A stretch of DNA of 64,000 nt from Platerodrilus igneus (lineage: Eukaryota > Arthropoda > Insecta > Coleoptera > Lycidae). The stretch is from positions 186,001 through 250,000 of the forward strand of contig JARFIW010000494.1 of assembly GCA_036346225.1 (NCBI GenBank). Direction: 5' to 3'. The stretch's first letter is position 1; every line of letters starts with the position of its first letter. This document shows positions 57,401 to 64,000 of this stretch, in pieces. Below the pieces are notes generated by a model. It saw nothing but the letters and a program-made list of their open reading frames with translations, ran no database searches and was not told the DNA's origin. The position numbers were made by a program, and so were the translations under genes.

Positions 57401-57479
57401 GAGATAAAACTTTTAGCCAAATCCTGATGTTCGTATATCTAATTCACCTGAGCTGAATACCAGGGCACAATGTCTTTCT

Positions 57480-59160
57480 ACTGTTAGCTTAAACAACTAA
57501 GTCGGGAAGAGAAACTGTCAGAAAATTCGCGAAAAATTGTAGAAAAACTATTAGAAAATTTGCAAAAGATGGAAGACATACTGAATTTGGAAGAACGAAT
57601 TAAATCGTTTACAACCCCGATGATGTAACAACAGATCTCAGAAGTTAAGTATGTCGATGAAAACGAACCAACGTCATCAAAGTTTAAAGTAAAACCACCA
57701 ACCTCTGATAGAAGGTCGCCTTGCGCTTGGCTTATTTCAGACAATTTGGAGCTGCCGTGACAGACATCGGCTGGAGATACTGTGACAAGGTAACTGCGTT
57801 GATAGTCGTACTTCGAGATTAAGCACTAATTATTCTACAAACTATACCGAGCCATGATCAAAGATACCACGATACCATAACATCAAGACTAGAAATAAGG
57901 TACAGTTATTATCACCTGTTACAAGTGTACCCTACTCAAGTAAAGAACCGTTACCAGAAGGCCAACGAAAATTTACAAGAGTTTGAAACACATGTTGATC
58001 GTTTGGCGAAGCTAACCTATTCAGCAGCACCGGATCGTTTCTTGGAAGAGCTGACAGTACAGGTTTTTGTCGGTGGATTACGGGATTGAGCGATCCAGCA
58101 ACCATTACGATTCGCACGGTGTAAGACCCTGGATTATGCGCTGGCTCGTGCTTTGAAGTTCGAAGCGGCAAAGCAAGCACCGCATCCTAATAGTGGCAAA
58201 GTCGGATGCTCTGTGACAAAACTAGAACAATCGAGCACATAGGAAATGATTTGACAGGTTCTTCGTGAACAGCGACCAAATGTAAAAGGGCAGAAATGTT
58301 GGAATTGTGCAGAATTTAGGCATGTCCAGCGACAGTGGAAGCAACCCAAGAAAGAACAAGGGAAGCCGGAAAACTAAAGGGGGTCGACAATTGGGGGCAA
58401 AATCGACCTGTATGGATTTTGTTCCGAAAAGCATCATCTGCATCGCGTAAACAAGGTTTGAGGACAATATTTACGTATATACCGTATAATTGTGGGATTA
58501 TTAAGTTTTTAATTTATACCGGTGCCACTAGATTGGTCTGGAAGATAACACAAAACATGCTGAATGTACCGTTCCAGAAGACTGGTGTCCAAATTTTAGT
58601 ATGCGGCATTAACCTAAAAGGAACGGCACCCGCTATTAAGGAGTGTCAATTGCTACTTCCATCAATATAGGAAATGTAAAAATGACTCCGGTTATTCTTA
58701 TCTTCACAGAGACATCCAGCTTCTGGCCCGCAAAAATGTTCCAGGACAAAAAAGTTTTAGGAGTCATTAGGAAATATATGAAACATTGTCGAAAGGTTTC
58801 TTACTCAGTTATTCAGTTTTGACAGTTATCGCACTACAATAGGGTTGTTCTCGAAGGGTTTGATGGCGCACATTGTAGATACTTCTCATCTTTTCTAAGA
58901 TAAAGGGTTATCGTACATAAGTATGAAAAACGTTGCGATAGCATCGTTTAGGTTAAACTCTGTCCTAATAACCGTTCTATATTCATAAATTAATGTAAAG
59001 GTACAATGGCTTATGTGATATAAAGGTGTTGGATAAATAAATCACCAGTAAGATTAATGCTATGATTGTGTTTAAATCGTCGTTTTAGAAGATTAAATTA
59101 TTACCTACAAATAGTGATTGAGTTAGTGTTAATGTAAACAAAACTTTGTAAATGCTTGTG
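57480..59160 (+). pseudogene. Decayed Ty3/gypsy gag-protease, tandem copy 1
   Basis: In broken frames: coiled coil end (LENLQKMEDILNLEERI), SKFKVKPPT, a capsid region with YTVQVFVGGL-like words, CWNCAEFRHVQRQ near 58295 (zinc knuckle with the last Cys lost) and LIYTGATRLV near 58510, where LxDTGATRT is expected (protease Asp lost). Same lineage as the gag at 36.5-38.2 kb. It is followed by a 3' tail (58800-58990) that recurs at 60400-60580. Confidence 0.8.
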
Positions 59161-59176
59161 ACTGTGAAGACAGAAA

Positions 59177-60575
59177 ATGGACAGCGACACTACTTCCTAT
59201 TTAAAGGACTTCAAGTCTGGCATACAGGAACATGTGGAGAAACAAAAACCCAGCAAAAAAACTGATCCAAACCGCAACAAAAATAGAGAAAAGTAACACG
59301 AGTTTTACTTAGAAATGGCTGAATGTCGCCGAAAAACTTCAGGAAAAACTGGATCAGAATGTAAAAGCACTTGAACAAATTACAGTCAATTAGAAACAAA
59401 GTTTTCTGAGAACACTTAAAAACTAAGAAAGGAGTTCTCTGATCAATTGTCAGAAATTTAACATAAAACGGAAACAGAAATATTTTAAAGGTAAAAGAAA
59501 CTGCCAGAAAATTTGCGAAAAATGGAAAAAGGGCTGTTAGAAAACTAGTGAAAGATGAAAGAAGTACTGAAATTGGAAGATGAATTAAATTGTTTGCAAC
59601 TCCGGTGATACAACTACATGCCTCAAAAATTAAGTAGGCCGAGAAGAACAAACTGTCGTCATCGAGGTGCAAAGTACAATCACCTACATTTGATGGAAAG
59701 TCGCCTTGTGCGACGTATTGCAAACAATTTGTAGTTGCGCGACAGATAGTGGCTGGAATGACTGTGAGTATCCTATAAACTATATTGTTTCATGATTAAA
59801 GAAACTACGGGGTCTTAACATCAAGGCTGGGAGTGAGGTACTGTGATTCTCACCTACCACAAGTATACCGCGCTCAAGTAAAGAACCCTTTACCAGTAGG
59901 CCCACGAAAATTTACAAGAGTTCAAAGCAAATGTTGCTCACTTGGCGAGACTAGCTTATCCAACAATTTCTTGGGGTAGCTAGCAGTACAGGCCTTTGTC
60001 GATGAAATGGAAGATTCAACAAGCATTGCGATTCGCCAGGCTTAAGACTCTGGATGATTGCGTTGGCTCCCGCATCGAGCAAACTAAGTAATACGAAACA
60101 TGATTTAGGTACTATTCCAGAGAACCGGTGTCCAAATCTTAGCATGCAGATTTAACCCAAATAGGGCGGTACCCGCTACTAAAAGTGTTTTTGCTACTTC
60201 CACAAAATATAGAAAATGTAAGAACGACGCATGTTTTTCTTATAGTCATCGGAACATCCAGCTTGCGACTTGCAAAAATGTTTCAGAACAAAAAAGTTCT
60301 AAAAAGAGGTCAGTGTAAGAGTAATTAAGAAATATATGGAACAATGTCGAAATATCACTTATTAAGTTATTCAATTTTTACTAAAACGACTATATATCTG
60401 TCTACCAATAATAAAGATGATTGACAGGTATCGTAATACAATAGGGTTGCTCTCGAAGTATTTGACGACGCACATCGTAGATATTTCTCTTTTTTTCTCG
60501 AATAAAGGATTATCGTACATAAGTGTGAAATCCGTTTAGTTTGAAATCGGCCCTAATAACCGTTCAATATACATA
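59177..60575 (+). pseudogene. Decayed Ty3/gypsy gag, tandem copy 2
   Basis: Starts MDSDTTSYLKDFKSG, the gag start equivalent to 38240, then coiled coil, capsid words (LQEFKANVAHLARLAYP near 59910) and a shortened end; knuckle and most of the protease are deleted. Its tail (60400-60570) matches 58800-58990, so copies 1 and 2 form a tandem duplication of about 1.5 kb. Confidence 0.75.
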
Positions 60576-62566
60576 AAACCGTGAACATTCTGCGAGTCGG
60601 AGCGTGGAATGTCAGAAGTATGAAACAAGTAGGTAAGCTAGAGAACCTGAAACTCGAAATAGATAGGTTAGCCCTAGACATAGTAGGAATCAACGAAGTC
60701 CGCTGGCCAGAGGCGGGGGATTTTTGGTGAGGAGACTTCAGGGTAATTCATACATGATCAAAGGAAAGAAATTCGGGTGTGGGGATAGTTATGCGAAAAA
60801 AGATAGGACAACGAGTAGAAAAAAGAACGAAAGACTACACATGGTTAGATTTAAACCTAAACCGGTAAATACAATAATAATACAAGTATACATGCCCACC
60901 TCTAGCTACAGTGAGGAAGAGGTAGAAGGGATCTACAAAGATATCGAAGACATACTAAGATACGTAAAAGGACATGAAAATTTAATAATTACGGGGGATT
61001 TTAATGCAGTGGTAGGTGAGGGTAGGAAAGAGCGATAGTAGGTTTATTTGGTCTAGGCACGAGAAATGACAAGGGAAATAAGCTGGTAGAATTTTGCGAC
61101 AAGAACAACTTAACCATCACAAATACATTATTTCAACATCATGCTAGAAGACGATATACGTGGAAGATGCCAGGAAATATAAGAAGATATCAAATAGATT
61201 ACATTCTTGTTAGACAACGGTTTAGAAATCAAATAAAAGATTGTAGAAGCTACCCGGAAGCAGATATAGACACTGATTACAACATCGTAATTATGAAGGA
61301 CGCACTTAAATTTAAAAATCTGAAAAAGAGGAACGGAAAAGAGGCAATTTGACTTTGAGAAGCTAAAAGATAAAGATATCCACAAAAGGTTTGAAAAAAA
61401 GTCAAATGAATTGCTGAAAGATATCGGGAAAATTTCTGATACTAAGGAAGTAGAAACAGAATGGAATAACATTAAATCCAGCTAAAAAATGGCGGCCAGA
61501 GATATTCTGGGGTATACACAAAAAGAAAATAAGAAACCTTGGATAACAAAGGATATCCTGAATTTAATAAAAGAAAGACGAAAATACAAAAATAAATCAG
61601 ACGAAACAGGAAAACAGAGATACAAAGCCATAAAATGGGAAATTATTCGCAAATGCAGGAAAGCTAAAGAACAATGGATTGATAAAAAGTGCAACGAATT
61701 ACAAACTAAGATGGAAATAGGAAACACAGACAAAGCATACAAATTAATTAGAATGAACTTTAGGGATATAAAACCATACAGTAAAAATATAAGGGATGCG
61801 GAAGGAAACGTCATTATAGAAAATGTAGAGAAAGTAGCTAGATGGTTGTAGAATATATAGGAAATTTATATTCAGGAGAGGAATTAACAGCATTAGAACA
61901 GGAATCAGACATTGAAAATGATGACCTGGGATATCCTATACTTAGAGATTAGTTTGAATTAGCATTAAAAGGTCTGAAAAATGGTAAGGCGCCGGGTACA
62001 GATAAGGTGCAAGCAGAAACTCGAAAAGCCGCTAGACAAGCAGTAACAGAACGTGTCTTCCTACTTGTAAGCTATATGTATGAGACAGGCGAGATACCCA
62101 AAGATTTCAAACGTAACATCATAGTAACTATACCAAAATAAAAAGGCGCCGATAGATGTGAAATTTTTCGAACAATAAGCTTGACAGCACACGTTTCAAA
62201 AATCTTAACTAAAATTGTACAAAGACGAATGGAAAAACGAACTGAAGAAATACTGGGAGAAGATCAATTTGGGTTTAGGCAAAACAGGGGAACATGGTAG
62301 GCTATTTTAGCTCTGAGGGTGATAATGGAGAAAACAATAGAGAAGGGGGAAATCGTATATATAAGGTGTGTAGATCTGGAAAAAGCATTCGACACCGTAA
62401 AATGGAAAAAAATGTTCGAAATACTCAAAAAGATTGGAATGAGTTTTAGGGATAGACGGATAGTGTATTGCTTATACAAAGAGCAAACAGCGGAAATAGA
62501 ATTAAAGCAAGAAAGTAGAGAAGTAAATAGTAGGAAAGGGGTGAGACAGGGATGTGCCTTATCCCC

Positions 62567-63135
62567 TGTTACATTCCAAATTTGAAGATGTACACTTTTA
62601 AATTTGTGAGTAAATTCCCGCCATTATTTTAAAATAAACTTGTTAATTTCCGCCATTCCGGACAGTTGCGTTAGCGCAAAAGAATGCGCCGGCGCGGAGT
62701 GAGTGTCGCAAGTGCGCGGAGCGACTCGACATTATTAGCCACAAGACGTCAAGCGGTAACATCTACCTGTGTCGTGGGGGGTCTGCTTTTTCTTTTCTTT
62801 TTTAGGATGTAGGTTCCTTTATATCTCTACCTTCTATCGATACCTCTACCTGTATCCTTACGCTCCACTACAAACAAAAGAGGAACACGAAGAGAAGCTG
62901 ATTCAACAATGGCGTGACGCAACCCACCCTAAAACAACAACAAGGAGATGCCCTGAAATTAACTGCAAAGCGCGTTTTAAGTGAGTACTTTCCTTTATTT
63001 TTGTTTTAAAATAAGAGTTGTATCATTGCAAACATGTTTGGTATTTTATACAATTTGCCACGTAATTATGTCATAATATTAACTATTGCGCAATATTGTG
63101 AAACGTGGACCGTATCAGTGTTGCCAAACATAGCA
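62567..63135 (+). mobile_element. Solo LTR, 569 bp, TSD CCCC
   Basis: Starts TGTTACATTCC and ends AACATAGCA, with CCCC at 62563-62566 and 63136-63139. Removing it restores GCALSP to LIFN of the LINE RT exactly. Inside, a 178-bp exon-like piece (62804-62981) is preceded by CTTTTTCTTTTCTTTTTTAG and followed by GTGAGT. Confidence 0.82.
62804..62981 (+). other. Exon-like segment with splice signals inside the solo LTR
   Basis: A strong polypyrimidine tract ending in AG, an open stretch reading TKEEHEEKLIQQWRDATHP and CPEINCKARFK, then the donor GTGAGTAC. It could be a captured exon or leader exon of the LTR element. No family recognised. Confidence 0.4.
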
Positions 63136-63289
63136 CCCCATTAATTTTTAACTTGTACATACAAGAGGCAATGAATACTGTCAAATGCAGGAAGACATTT
63201 GGAATTAATATGCAGGGACAAAAGATTGATATGCTTAGATTTGCAAATGATATAGCGGTATTAGCAGGTTAGGCTACTGCACACATATA

Positions 63290-63998
63290 GTGAAAAGTGT
63301 AGGCTGTGAGAATTTCAGGAAATGTGTAGGCTGGCTCAGAATAGAAATCAATAGAGGTATGCTTCCAACCAGTCGCAAGATACAAAAACTAATGGCAAAA
63401 ATAATAACTGTACTTAAAACATGGTGATTATTATAAACAACTACAGATATTGGTTTTGCAATACTCTCAACTAACGTTAATTGTGCTAAAGGATTTACTT
63501 GAAAACTATTAATACGGCAAATGTCTAAGTGTTGGGAGATCCTTGGCAGCCACAGGCTGCTAAACCCTCTTTGCATACCACAGAATCTCGGTGAAATAGG
63601 ACATATAATTAGAAAACGATAGAAGGGAATCAAGCTGTATATCGGTTGTTGTGAGAATTACAGCGAACGGTGTAGGAAAGCTCAGAACATAAATAAGCTG
63701 AGGTACAAGTCCAACCAGTTTCAAGATGTAAAACCCAATGGCGAAAAATAAAGTGCTCATAAATCTGATGATTATTATAAACAACTACAGGTGTTTTGTT
63801 ATGAAATACTTTCAACTAATGTTGATTGTGCGAAAGAATAAATTGGAAAAACTATTAATTCGACAAAGGTTCAGGTGCTGGGGGAACTTGGCAGCCAAAG
63901 GCTGCTTCCCCCCCCCCCTTCACATACCACTGAATATCGGGGAAATAGAGTGTATTACTGTAAAACAATAGAAGGTGACCGAACTGCATCAAACAAGA
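63290..63998 (+). repeat. LINE 3' UTR, two tandem copies
   Basis: 63290-63635 and 63650-63998 are direct copies of about 345 bp (shared TGATTATTATAAACAACTAC, then GGCAGCCxxAGGCTGC). Both match the 3' UTR of the LINE at 4510-4728. The second has a C run at 63909-63918. The window ends inside or just after copy 2. Confidence 0.85.
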
Positions 63999-64000
63999 AA

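Larger units (their letters stand above)
60581..63270 (+). mobile_element. APE-type LINE, plus strand, interrupted by a solo LTR
   Basis: Same family as 9.8-14.2 kb. Endonuclease: WNVRSMKQVGKLENL, NEVRWPEAGDFW, ITGDFNAVVGEG (60620-61020), RYQIDYILV and DTDYN (61190-61280). Linker 61360-61850. RT: APGTDKV (about 61995), NRGTW, DLEKAFDTVKW (about 62380), RKGVRQGCALSP to 62562. After the LTR it resumes as LIFNLYIQEAMN and RFANDIAVL (catalytic DD lost) to 63270. Many stops. Confidence 0.88.

Overview
This 64 kb window is AT-rich eukaryotic DNA and almost certainly comes from an arthropod, most likely an insect. I infer this from the element mix (Polinton/Maverick polymerase, Penelope-like elements, BEL/Pao and Ty3/gypsy retrotransposons, APE-type and R2-like LINEs, mariner, hAT, tRNA-derived SINEs) and from core promoters of TATA-plus-TCAGT-initiator type. 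No bacterial operons, CRISPR arrays, rRNA genes or free-standing tRNA genes were seen. The window is a graveyard of nested, mostly broken mobile elements. The only cellular-looking coding feature is a short signal-peptide first exon near 15.2 kb on the minus strand.

Layout. 0-6.1 kb: a Ty3/gypsy RT scrap, then a Polinton-type DNA polymerase B broken into an inverted N-terminal copy (minus) and a plus-strand copy. The plus copy is split by a 2.5 kb LINE insertion with a clean TTCCCTT target duplication. 7.4-7.7 kb: a 35-bp minisatellite. 8.7-9.1 and 14.8-15.1 kb: inverted copies of a Penelope-like terminal segment with a hammerhead-ribozyme-like fold. 9.35-14.2 kb: a nearly full-length minus-strand LINE interrupted by a 1.28 kb solo LTR. 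14.3-16.35 kb: Penelope GIY-YIG fragments, the signal-peptide exon and a hAT transposase end. 18.7-25.3 kb: an unclassified repeat family ('repeat R') with a TATA box and splice-donor-like sites, in inverted pairs that meet at (TA)n tracts, plus a strong hammerhead ribozyme at 22.64-22.73 kb. 25.3-26.7 kb: BEL/Pao pol. 26.8-29.0 kb: a mariner split by a LINE and a SINE. 31.2-32.8 kb: another repeat R copy beside a perfect (TA)n-centred palindrome. 33.3-38.9 kb: a minus-strand Ty3/gypsy element with gag, protease, RT, RNase H, integrase, 5' LTR and a downstream macrodomain remnant. 42.35-46.95 kb: a large element whose ends are inverted satellite-like arrays. 47.48-49.66 kb: a DNA transposon with TIRs of about 420 bp. 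49.9-56.2 kb: R2-like LINE and Penelope RT fragments with a SINE bounded by a 14-bp target duplication. 56.6-57.4 kb: promoter and zinc-finger start of a second Polinton. 57.5-60.6 kb: two tandem decayed gypsy gag copies. 60.6-64 kb: a plus-strand LINE interrupted by a second solo LTR and ending in tandemly repeated 3' UTR.

Functionally the genes do not cooperate as a pathway; each cluster is one element's replication or integration machinery, and nearly all carry stops, frameshifts or lost catalytic residues. The most interesting leads are the ribozymes, the macrodomain attached to a gypsy pol region, the palindromic repeat-R/(TA)n junctions, the subterminal-array element and the signal-peptide exon. 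All family assignments were made by eye from motifs, without a database search.
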